Assembly: GCF_020037475.1 (NCBI RefSeq)
Contig: NZ_JAIQDB010000002.1
Coordinates: 372,001-436,000 of the forward strand
Origin: Sutcliffiella deserti
GTDB lineage: Bacteria; Bacillota; Bacilli; Bacillales; Bacillaceae_I
Length of the DNA stretch: 64,000 nt
Reading direction: 5' to 3'
Under the pieces are notes generated by a model, which did no database searches, was not told where the DNA came from, and worked only from the letters and a program-made list of their open reading frames with translations. Shown here piece by piece: positions 54,477 through 61,301 of the stretch (position 1 is its first letter; the number at the start of each line of letters is the position of its first letter). The translations under genes and the position numbers were made by a program.

Positions 54477-54855
54477 GCTCCTCTTCCTCCTTACCGGTAT
54501 TACCTTGCTTTTTCATCCCTTTCCATTTCTGGAATTCCATGTAATCCTTAAAATGTATGAAATCCTCCTTGCTCATCCCCTCGGCAATCGCGCGCTGCAC
54601 CAAACGCCTCCATTCATCATCAAGTGTATGCGAATGACGTCCCTCTAATTCCTTTGAAGGCCCCCTACCTAAAAGATACTCGATATCGGTTCCCAGGGTA
54701 GCAGAGATCTTATGTAAATATTGCATAGAAGGATTAGTTTGAAGATTTCGTTCCAAATAACTTAAATAAGACTTAGAAACTCCAGCCAACTCCGCCAACT
54801 CACTTAAAGAATAACCCTTACTCTTACGTAATTTCCTCAATCGCTCCCCAAGCAT
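54466..54855 (-). CDS. SinR-like XRE-family transcriptional regulator (module 1)
   Basis: 129 aa from ATG 54855 (GGGG 6 nt upstream; ATG 54858 is too near). N-terminal HTH_3 (about 1-60) with LGERLRKLRKSKGYSLSE, VSKSYLSYLERNLQTNPS. The C-terminal SinR oligomerisation helix pair (about 80-115) has DEWRRLVQRAIAEGMSKEDF and an acidic tail. TATAAT at 54895-54890 may be its -10. It diverges from tapA, and the two share 247 nt containing SinR-type sites. SlrR is the alternative; it lacks SlrR's second SinI-like domain. Confidence 0.88.
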   Translation of the reverse strand: MLGERLRKLRKSKGYSLSELAELAGVSKSYLSYLERNLQTNPSMQYLHKISATLGTDIEYLLGRGPSKELEGRHSHTLDDEWRRLVQRAIAEGMSKEDFIHFKDYMEFQKWKGMKKQGNTGKEEEELEQ

Positions 54856-54969
54856 CATCTTCCCCTTTGTTCAACTATGACATATGTTCATTATATAGCA
54901 CAATTAATTCTTTATAAAAAACGAAATAGTAAGATAATTGAAGATAATGGGAGATAAACTAACAATGAT

Positions 54970-55061
54970 GTTCTTTATTAAGAAAATTTGGACGAATTTG
55001 AGGTTTTTCAATGTGAGATAGGTGTTTTATACTACGTATTGTAGAGTTCGTTAAAGAGAAC
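54970..55061 (+). promoter_or_regulatory. tapA promoter region with SinR operators
   Basis: GTTCGTTAAAGAGAAC at 55046-55061 differs by two bases from the B. subtilis SinR inverted repeat GTTCTCTAAAGAGAAC. A single GTTCTTT half-site lies at 54970-54976. A plausible sigma-A promoter has TTTTCA at 55005-55010, a 17-nt spacer and TATACT at 55028-55033, so the operator covers the start-site region. Confidence 0.8.
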
Positions 55062-55102
55062 GATAATAAACGCAAAAAACTTAGTTAAAGGAAGTGGAGT
55101 AA

Positions 55103-56344
55103 ATGAACCATAAATTCTCCAACTTCGTTCTTAATAAAATACATAAAATTAAAAGTTTACTAAAGAGAACGGGTGAGGGAGGGATACTTATTAGATACTT
55201 GAGAATAAAGAGATTTAGAAATAAAGAGAAAAAACTGATGATTTTATCTCAGGTAATAGCAATCTGGTATTTCACCATACTCACTACTAATTATTTAACA
55301 TCAGATACTGGTGCTCGTTTTAATGATGTAGAAGTTATTGAAAACCAACTACATGCAAAGTGGGATGTTGGAGAAGAACCTCCAGAAGATAATGATGAGT
55401 GGGATAAAAGCTCATTAGACTTTGATAATTCGGAAGCCTGGGCTGAAAGTTGTGATATATACACCACGATATTTAATGCAGGTGACAAAGCTAATACAAC
55501 CTCAACTTGGCGATATTACGTTTATAAAGTAGTAGATGGTAGGGAGGTTGGAGAACCTGTTGCTACTGGTATTGTTCCTACAATACAAAGTGGGGAATCG
55601 GGGATAATTAAATCAGAGGTTACTGAAGACGGTGAGTACAAATTCAGAGTAAGAAGACCTCTAGATCATCCTGCGAAAAATAATCCAAATGAAGACGGAT
55701 ATACATTCATTGGTTGGAGTGAAAAAGTAGAGGTGTCTGGATGTGCGGCTCAACAAGAAGATGATGAAATTAACAATCCGCTTCCAGAAGAAGATATTAC
55801 TTCACCATCTGAAGTAATTAATTTATCTACAAACGAGGCTAACGATATTATCACTTTAACTTGGGAAAATCCATCAGATGAAGATTTTAGTCACAATAAG
55901 GTGTATAGAAATAATGATACAAATCCAATAGAGGATAATATTTCAAATGGGATATTTCAAGATAGCGACATTATAGCAGGTACAGAGTATATCTATAAAA
56001 TTACCTCGGTTGATTTAGCAGGTAATGAATCTAATGGAACGACTTTTACAATTACGACACAAAGTGATATTGAAACTGTGGAGCCTCTAAGCGAAGTTAG
56101 TGATTTTAAATGGATACAAAATGGAGAAAGTGCAAATGTAGATATTTCTTGGGTGAACCCAACCGATGAAGAATTTAGTCACACTATTTTATACAAAAAT
56201 GGTGAAGGAGTAGTTGATGGTAACCAAAGCAGTTATAAGGACAAAGGATTGACAAAAAAACAGGACTATATTTATAAGATTGTAACAGTAGATAATGCTG
56301 GAAATGAATCAGAGGGCATTACAATAACTGTAAATCTAGAATAA
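55103..56344 (+). CDS. tapA: TapA-like amyloid fibre assembly protein with two FnIII-like domains
   Basis: 413 aa. In B. subtilis TapA starts and anchors TasA fibres. TM/signal segment about 46-66, with likely SipW-type cleavage near TSDTGA-RF. The conserved TapA domain (about 70-216) has WDKSSLDF, Cys117 in ESCDIY, GEYKFRVRRP, GWSEKVEVSGC with Cys214, in the same order as B. subtilis. From about 233 two FnIII-like units follow (233-320 and 328-412), each with WxNPxDExFSH and Y-YKI-T-VD-AGNES. These are absent from B. subtilis TapA, whose tail is disordered. AAAGGAAGTGGAG precedes ATG 55103. Confidence 0.88.
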   Translation: MNHKFSNFVLNKIHKIKSLLKRTGEGGILIRYLRIKRFRNKEKKLMILSQVIAIWYFTILTTNYLTSDTGARFNDVEVIENQLHAKWDVGEEPPEDNDEWDKSSLDFDNSEAWAESCDIYTTIFNAGDKANTTSTWRYYVYKVVDGREVGEPVATGIVPTIQSGESGIIKSEVTEDGEYKFRVRRPLDHPAKNNPNEDGYTFIGWSEKVEVSGCAAQQEDDEINNPLPEEDITSPSEVINLSTNEANDIITLTWENPSDEDFSHNKVYRNNDTNPIEDNISNGIFQDSDIIAGTEYIYKITSVDLAGNESNGTTFTITTQSDIETVEPLSEVSDFKWIQNGESANVDISWVNPTDEEFSHTILYKNGEGVVDGNQSSYKDKGLTKKQDYIYKIVTVDNAGNESEGITITVNLE

Positions 56345-56364
56345 GTAATAGGGGTGGTGGTTTT

Positions 56365-56952
56365 ATGAAATCAAAGAAACTATTAAAAATAATGAGTAAT
56401 GTTATCTCGACAGTATTATTTTTAACATTAATATTTATGGTGTTTGTAGTAATATCATCAAAAGCGTCAGGTGGAGAACCACATGTATTTGGTTATCAGC
56501 TCAAAACCGTACTATCAGGATCCATGGAACCAGAGTTTAATACGGGATCAATTATCTCAATTAAACCGGTAGAGGATGCTGTTAGCTTAAAAGAAAATGA
56601 TGTTATTACTTACATGCAAGCAGATGGATCGGTCGTTACCCATAGAATTATTGAAGTTGTAAACAACGGGGAACAAACGATGTATCAAACTAAAGGGGAT
56701 AATAACGCTGACTTAGATGGTCAACTAGTATTACCTCAAAATGTAGTAGGTATATATACAGGATTCACTATTCCATTCTTGGGATATTTTATAGAATTTG
56801 CTAAATCAAGTAAAGGAACTGCGACACTCTTAATAGTTCCTGGTCTACTACTCCTTGTTTATTCAACATTCTCAATAACAAGTGCTATCAAAGATCTTGA
56901 TAAATTAAGTAAAAAGGCAACGAAGGAAGAAGAGCTAAACAAACCAGCTTAA
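56365..56952 (+). CDS. sipW: ER-type signal peptidase I SipW
   Basis: Processes TasA and TapA. 195 aa, TM segments near 12-32 and 150-180. Catalytic S53 in SGSMEP, H93 in VVTHRI and D112 in KGDNN. This Ser-His-Asp set, with no Lys, marks the ER/archaeal-like class; residues sit exactly six positions later than S47/H87/D106 of B. subtilis SipW. GGGGTGGTGG precedes ATG 56365. Lies between tapA and tasA as in B. subtilis. Confidence 0.95.
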   Translation: MKSKKLLKIMSNVISTVLFLTLIFMVFVVISSKASGGEPHVFGYQLKTVLSGSMEPEFNTGSIISIKPVEDAVSLKENDVITYMQADGSVVTHRIIEVVNNGEQTMYQTKGDNNADLDGQLVLPQNVVGIYTGFTIPFLGYFIEFAKSSKGTATLLIVPGLLLLVYSTFSITSAIKDLDKLSKKATKEEELNKPA

Positions 56953-56959
56953 ATTGGTT

Positions 56960-56990
56960 GTTCCCCTTTGAATAATTATTCGAAGGGTTC
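56960..56990 (+). other. Hairpin between sipW and tasA
   Basis: CCCTTTGAATAA pairs with TTATTCGAAGGG (one G-U pair), no T-run. Probably stabilises the tasA message or marks a processing site. Confidence 0.5.
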
Positions 56991-57048
56991 AATATAAAAA
57001 ACTACATACCTCATAAAATATGAGGGGGAAACGGGAGGACGAATAAAA

Positions 57049-57924
57049 ATGAGTATTAAAAAGAAAATTGGTATGGGTGTTGCATCCGCAGCACTAGGTT
57101 TATCATTAGTCGGTGGGGGAACTTGGGCAGCATTTAATGATACTGCTACTATTAATAACCATTTCGCAGCAGGCACTTTAGATTTGGAAGTTGGGAAAAA
57201 TCATCCTAGTCACAAAATGAACTTTGATTTAGCTAATATGAAACCTGGAGATAGTGTACAAAGAATCTTCAAATTAAATAATGCTGGAAGTATTGCAATC
57301 AAAGAAGTGTTGTTAAACGTTACAGCAGATAGCTTTATCGATGGTAATGATGGAGCTTTAAACGGTGATAACACTGCTATGATGGAATATCTTTCTCAAT
57401 TTGTTATCGATTTTGCATCTGTTGATGGAGAATCTACAAGTTGGGAACCAAGAAATAACGTATTTAATGGGGAAGTTACATTAGCTGATCTTGTAAATGG
57501 TGATATGAGTAAAGTCAGAGCCGCCTATCATGCTACAGATGGAACAGATCGAATTAACTTAGCTTCTTTAGTTACTGCTGATGCTGATTATAGAGGGATT
57601 CCTGTAACTCCTGAAGATTCTGATGCAGTATTTATCCAAATTACATTTAAGAATGACCTAACCCGAGTTGGTGGGGATTACTCAGAATTTGTTCAAAACA
57701 AATTCCAGGGCGACAGTGTTAACTTCTACTTTAACCTTGAGGCTACTCAATGGGCGGGTGTGGAAGTAGATACTAATGATCCAAACGGTTCTGTAAACAA
57801 TGGAATTCAAGGTTCAGCTGATGACACAACAACACCAACAACTCAGCCAACAAATCCTTCAACTGGAACGCCAGCTCCTGTACATCAAGGGAATGAAGTA
57901 GTGGACGAGAATAACAGAGACTAA
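57049..57924 (+). CDS. tasA: TasA-family amyloid matrix protein
   Basis: Major fibre subunit of the biofilm matrix. 291 aa. SipW-type signal peptide (1-27, GGGTWA-AFND) almost identical to B. subtilis. Jelly-roll Peptidase_M73/camelysin domain (about 28-245) with FAAGTLDLEV, KPGDSVQRIFKLNNAGSIAIKEVLL and FYFNLEATQW. A Thr/Pro-rich tail (about 255-291) extends the protein, longer than in B. subtilis. GGGAGGA precedes ATG 57049. Camelysin (CalY) is the alternative name; the operon points to TasA. Confidence 0.94.
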   Translation: MSIKKKIGMGVASAALGLSLVGGGTWAAFNDTATINNHFAAGTLDLEVGKNHPSHKMNFDLANMKPGDSVQRIFKLNNAGSIAIKEVLLNVTADSFIDGNDGALNGDNTAMMEYLSQFVIDFASVDGESTSWEPRNNVFNGEVTLADLVNGDMSKVRAAYHATDGTDRINLASLVTADADYRGIPVTPEDSDAVFIQITFKNDLTRVGGDYSEFVQNKFQGDSVNFYFNLEATQWAGVEVDTNDPNGSVNNGIQGSADDTTTPTTQPTNPSTGTPAPVHQGNEVVDENNRD

Positions 57925-57942
57925 CTATTGAATGATTTTTAC

Positions 57943-57972
57943 AGAAAAGGTGGGACTCCCCACCTTTTCTAT
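57943..57972 (+). other. Strong hairpin after tasA (attenuator or 3' stabiliser)
   Basis: Perfect 12-bp arms AGAAAAGGTGGG/CCCACCTTTTCT around ACTC. Only AT-rich sequence follows, so read-through into the next gene is likely. The hairpin would set the ratio of tasA to the LPNTA gene. Confidence 0.7.
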
Positions 57973-58003
57973 ATTAAATATATAATTCTAAGGAGTTTTC
58001 AAT

Positions 58004-58624
58004 ATGAGAGTAATAACTCTTTTACTCATTCTATTATTGGTTCTTTCAACCAATGCGTTTGCTGAACCTAATTCTAATCTTGAAATAGACTTGTCGACGG
58101 AACCTTATAGTATTCTTTTTCACTTAAATAATATTAAACCTGGAGACTCAGTTACAAGGGAACTTATTGTTGAAAATAATGGAAGTAAGGATTTTAAATA
58201 TTTGTTTACAAATCGGTTTATGAATGGATCGGAGAAACTTTATAATGAACTACTTTTAAATGTTTCAGTTTCAAAGAGTGTCCTGTTTGAGGGAAAACTA
58301 AAGGACTTTGAAAAGCTAGATTCTAGACCTTTAAAAACTGGCTCATCTGAAGAACTAACCTTTAGAATTGAAATCCCCTACGAACTAGGAAACGAGTTCC
58401 AAGGTTTAAATAGTGAATTCCAGTTTAAGCTATATGTAGAAGGAACACTAGGCGGTGTCCTCCCGGTTGATAATAAGCTGCCAAATACAGCAACAGAAAT
58501 ATTCAATTTTATAGTTATTGGTGCTGGAATGTTCTCTTTAGGTACTTTGATCTTTTTCTACCAAAAGAGAAAGAAGCGTGTTGTGAAAACCAAAACTTTC
58601 AAAGAGAAAGTAATTGGACCTTGA
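58004..58624 (+). CDS. Cell-wall-anchored TasA-domain-like protein with LPNTA sorting signal
   Basis: 206 aa. Signal peptide (1-20, cleaved after NAFA). The domain (about 25-150) has LNNIKPGDSVTRELIVENNG, the TasA/camelysin signature seen in the neighbouring TasA (KPGDSVQRIFKLNNAGS). A sortase signal ends it: LPNTA at 159-163, TM segment 167-187, basic tail KRKKR. LPNTA is the motif of Bacillus SrtC/SrtD-type sortases; no sortase gene is in the window. AAGGAG precedes ATG 58004. Likely a wall anchor or terminal subunit for TasA fibres (inference). I know no B. subtilis counterpart in this operon. Confidence 0.8.
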   Translation: MRVITLLLILLLVLSTNAFAEPNSNLEIDLSTEPYSILFHLNNIKPGDSVTRELIVENNGSKDFKYLFTNRFMNGSEKLYNELLLNVSVSKSVLFEGKLKDFEKLDSRPLKTGSSEELTFRIEIPYELGNEFQGLNSEFQFKLYVEGTLGGVLPVDNKLPNTATEIFNFIVIGAGMFSLGTLIFFYQKRKKRVVKTKTFKEKVIGP

Positions 58625-58689
58625 ATGTTCAATTTGGATATCAAGGTCTTTTTATTAAATGCTATCAAATTTTAAAGGAGAGATATTAA

Positions 58690-58893
58690 ATGTACACTAA
58701 AACCTGCCCCATCTGCACTCGAAATTCCTACAGCTCCTGCGAAATCCACCATTGGTCCTGCCCAACTTGCTCCGAAGATCTCACTATTAAAAAGGCATTC
58801 ATCCCTACAAACATCATTTATCAACCCAAAATCTTGAAAAGTAAAAAAATTACTCTAACAGTTACAAACTATAAATTCGATAAAGTAATATAA
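58690..58893 (+). CDS. Small CxxC zinc-ribbon-like protein
   Basis: 67 aa. CPIC (C6, C9), C17, HHW at 20-22 and CPTC (C24, C27) suggest a small zinc-binding knuckle. The basic C-terminal half has no known motif. AAAGGAGAGA lies 7-8 nt before ATG 58690. Last gene of the matrix operon, ending in the shared terminator with sinR. Function unknown. Confidence 0.65.
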   Translation: MYTKTCPICTRNSYSSCEIHHWSCPTCSEDLTIKKAFIPTNIIYQPKILKSKKITLTVTNYKFDKVI

Positions 58894-58927
58894 AAAAGCG
58901 CCGATGCATCCGCACCAGCGCTTATTT
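58892..58927. terminator. Bidirectional terminator between the matrix operon and sinR
   Basis: AAGCGC/GCGCTT outer stem with an inner GATGCATC palindrome and A/T runs on both sides. The sinR stop codon lies inside it. Confidence 0.78.
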
Positions 58928-59260
58928 CTTTTCATCTTGATTTATCTTCCACTTATTGAACTCAAGAAATTCACGAAACTGATCCTTCGTAACCCCAGAA
59001 TCCATGGCTTCTCTTACCAAAGTAGTCCATTCTCTATCCATGTTTTCTTTATATTCGTTATCATCTTCGTCATGCAGAAGGGTATTCACCGATACTCCTA
59101 GGACTGATGAAACTTTTTCTAGAAATTGTACAGATGGGTTGGATTGTAAGTTTCGTTCGATTGAGCTTAAGTAGGATTTTGCTACTCCAGCGCGTTCTGC
59201 TAGTTCTGACATTGATAATTTTCTTTGTTCTCTATATTTTTTAATTCGTTCACCAATCAT
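58922..59260 (-). CDS. sinR: Biofilm master repressor SinR (module 2)
   Basis: 112 aa from ATG 59260, which aligns with the B. subtilis start (MIGxRIKxYR) and follows AGGAAGGTG. HTH with GVAKSYLSSIERNLQSNPS, nearly identical to B. subtilis SinR. C-terminal tetramerisation helices with DREWTTLVREAMDSGVTKDQFREF. This is the better SinR candidate of the two. Represses matrix operons until bound by SinI. Separated by 91 nt from sinI upstream, as in B. subtilis sinI-sinR. Confidence 0.95.
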   Translation of the reverse strand: MIGERIKKYREQRKLSMSELAERAGVAKSYLSSIERNLQSNPSVQFLEKVSSVLGVSVNTLLHDEDDNEYKENMDREWTTLVREAMDSGVTKDQFREFLEFNKWKINQDEKK

Positions 59261-59351
59261 GGCTTTCACCTTCCTATCATGCATTATTATAGCATATAAC
59301 GAAGGGGTTGTTAGCTATTTAGAACAAAATTACATATGATAATTGAAAAAA

Positions 59352-59498
59352 TCAGAGGTTTTTATATGTAGAGTTTGAAAAGTTATGTAAGAACTCTCTA
59401 ATTTCATCTGAACTTATACCCATATCAAGGGCATCACCAATTAATTCCATCCACTCCTTATCTAAATTTTCAGTTAAATTAGTCAACGTTTTCTCCAT
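59352..59498 (-). CDS. sinI: SinI anti-repressor (module 2)
   Basis: 48 aa from ATG 59498 after AGGAGGGAAAAGG. LDKEWMELIGDALDMGISSDEIREFL matches B. subtilis SinI (the segment around LDQEWVELM and ISPEEIRKYL). SinI displaces SinR from DNA by forming a heterodimer. The start lies only about 33 nt after the c-di-GMP riboswitch core, so this ribosome-binding site is the likely controlled element. Too short for usual ORF thresholds. Confidence 0.88.
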   Translation of the reverse strand: MEKTLTNLTENLDKEWMELIGDALDMGISSDEIREFLHNFSNSTYKNL

Positions 59499-59503
59499 CC
59501 TTT

Positions 59504-59625
59504 TCCCTCCTAAAATACTTTGGTATTTCAGGCAGCCCAGCCATCCTGGTAGATTATCTAATATCCTACTACGTTAGATCTGTAGACTTTGCGTCCTTGT
59601 TTTTCAACAAGTTTGCCTTTTACTG
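59504..59625 (-). promoter_or_regulatory. c-di-GMP-I (GEMM-I) riboswitch upstream of sinI-sinR
   Basis: Read on the minus strand the aptamer starts GGCAAAC (59617-59611). It continues with a P2 stem CTTGTT-GAAA-AACAAG bearing the GNRA tetraloop, then the diagnostic GGACGCAAAG. A second arm has GATCTAA/TTAGAT, and the aptamer ends GGATGGCTGGGCTGCC (to 59531), which fits the tetraloop-receptor and final P1 strand of the family. Immediately after it lies a small hairpin AAATAC-CAAA-GTATTT and the AGGAGG of sinI, so control of translation start is likely. ON or OFF sense cannot be told. Confidence 0.85.
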
Positions 59626-60031
59626 TTGTGGATACATACAACTTTGGTATTACTACCAACGACCTTCCTATACTCCAAATTTATTATAATTTAACTATTT
59701 ATGGAATGTTGCAGATTGATGTCGAATCCCTTAAGTTATTTTAAAAAAGTTCTTTGAGGCATATGACACATGTTAGTAAAGGAGAAAAGTCGTATAAATT
59801 AGTTATTGGTATAGATATTTTCGGGCAGAATAAACAATATTATTTTTTACAAAAAATTTATTTTTGTCGATATCTGTGGCCAAACCAACAAAGTGTAAAG
59901 TTCAACCTAGATCGAAAAAAATAAGTAGTTAAAGCAATAAAGAGACCTAGTATAAAGATAGACAGCCATGCTAAATAATATGATCTTTTGATTTGAATAA
60001 ATGGCAACTTATGTTTTCACTGCCCACCCTG
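59626..60031. other. Leader and promoter region of sinI-sinR
   Basis: TATAAT on the minus strand at 59698-59693 could be the -10 of the riboswitch transcript, about 75 nt before the aptamer; no good -35 seen. The remainder is AT-rich and holds no supported gene. Confidence 0.4.
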
Positions 60032-60158
60032 TGTATTGAAGTGGAAGGTGATTGACTCCAGCGGGAGATAGCGGTAGACGGGAGACCCCACAGGCGCAGC
60101 CGAGGGATCCCGCCCCGCCCCGCGGAAAGCAATCACCTGAAACGGAAAGCAACAGGGA
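60032..60158 (+). repeat. 125-bp dispersed structured element (copy E)
   Basis: Arms GGTGATT/AATCACC and outer TGT.TTG/CAACA. Inner blocks GACTCC, AGCGGGAG, AGACCCCACAGGC, GCCGAGGGATCC and CCCCGCGGAAAGC. It marks the right edge of the matrix island before est. Confidence 0.85.
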
Positions 60159-60386
60159 GTTCAAAGGTAACCTTCGATACTAAGGGTTGTATTTAAGCAG
60201 GATAAAACCTTCAACAACCTCTCCACCTACTCTTTATGGTAAAATGTTCTTTTCTAGTCTAATTGTAGCTGATAATGAAAAAGGCTATTTTCACACAGCT
60301 TGATGTTTTTATATAAGCTATTGAAAAGAAGCCCTATAAAAAGAGTAACATACTATAAATAGCATACATAGAAAGGATAGGTTTAA

Positions 60387-61127
60387 ATGAATGTGAAGTT
60401 GCCAAAGCCATTTACCTTTGAAGGAGGAGATCGTGCAGTGCTGATGCTGCATGGATTTACCGGGAACTCTGCGGATGTGAGGATGATGGGCCGTTATTTA
60501 GAAAAGCGCGGATATACGTGTCATGCACCTCAATATAAGGGGCATGGTGTACCGCCAGAAGAATTAGTTCATACGGGGCCTGAGGACTGGTGGAAAGATG
60601 TAATGGGAGCTTATCAATTCCTGAAGGGTAAGGGGCATGAAAGCATTGCTGTCGTAGGACTTTCGCTTGGAGGCGTATTTTCCTTGAAATTGGGTTACAC
60701 TGTACCTGTCAAGGGTATTGTGCCTATGTGTGCACCAATGTATATAAAAAGTGAAGAAATAATGTATCAGGGTGTACTCGAATACGCGAAAGAATGGAAG
60801 AGGCGTGAAGGAAAAGACCCTGAGCAAGTCGAAAAAGAAATGAAAGAGTTTGAAAAATCACCGATGGGTACGTTAAAGGCACTTCAAGGATTGATTGCAG
60901 AAGTCCGCGACAATGTCGATATGATATATTCCCCGACGTTTGTGGTACAGGCAAGACATGACAATATGATTAATACCGATAGTGCCAATATTATCTATAA
61001 TGAGGTAGAGTCAGAGGGGAAAAAAATCAAGTGGTATGAAGAGTCCGGTCATGTGATTACGCTTGATAAAGAGCGGGACCAATTGCATGAAGATGTTTAT
61101 GAGTTTTTAGAGGGACTGGATTGGTAA
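60387..61127 (+). CDS. est: Carboxylesterase (Est/YvaK family)
   Basis: 246 aa alpha/beta hydrolase of the monoacylglycerol-lipase/carboxylesterase group. Oxyanion region [10 protein letters not shown], nucleophile Ser in GLSLGG, catalytic Asp in ARHDNMI and His in [19 protein letters not shown] precedes ATG 60387. In B. subtilis yvaK lies directly between secG and rnr, which supports the name and shows that the preceding island is an insertion relative to that order. Confidence 0.93.
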   Translation: MNVKLPKPFTFEGGDRAVLMLHGFTGNSADVRMMGRYLEKRGYTCHAPQYKGHGVPPEELVHTGPEDWWKDVMGAYQFLKGKGHESIAVVGLSLGGVFSLKLGYTVPVKGIVPMCAPMYIKSEEIMYQGVLEYAKEWKRREGKDPEQVEKEMKEFEKSPMGTLKALQGLIAEVRDNVDMIYSPTFVVQARHDNMINTDSANIIYNEVESEGKKIKWYEESGHVITLDKERDQLHEDVYEFLEGLDW

Positions 61128-61161
61128 TTATATAGTTAAATATGCAATAAATTTTAATTTA

Positions 61162-61285
61162 CTGTCTAGCTACAGCGGCTAGCTCCTAGTGTGATAAACT
61201 GTTTTCTTCAAGAGGTCAAAGCCGACCACATGCAGATATCATCTTATACCTATCGGAGCTGAACAAGCCGCTATCGCTTTTCAAC
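61162..61285. repeat. Possible second-type dispersed repeat between est and rnr
   Basis: Begins CTGTCTAGCTACAGCGGCTAG and ends CCGCTATCGCTTTTC. The ends AGCGGCT and AGCCGCT pair. It resembles the TCTAGCTnCAGCGCCTAG-type intergenic repeat seen in many Bacillus genomes, but only one copy is in this window. Confidence 0.45.
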
Positions 61286-61301
61286 TAAGGAGGGTTATTT
61301 A

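Noticed and set aside
58004-58624. A pilin-like reading of the LPNTA protein
   Set aside because: No pilin motif or E-box and no adjacent sortase; similarity to the TasA signature is the better explanation.
59858-60007. Minus-strand 49-aa frame with a hydrophobic segment, starting at TTG 60007
   Set aside because: It looks like a small membrane protein, but there is no ribosome-binding site near the TTG and no family I recognise. Chance in AT-rich DNA is likely.
54325-60386. Prophage or transposon origin of the matrix island
   Set aside because: No integrase, transposase, att duplication or terminal repeats are visible. The two XRE proteins are SinR-type, not phage repressors.
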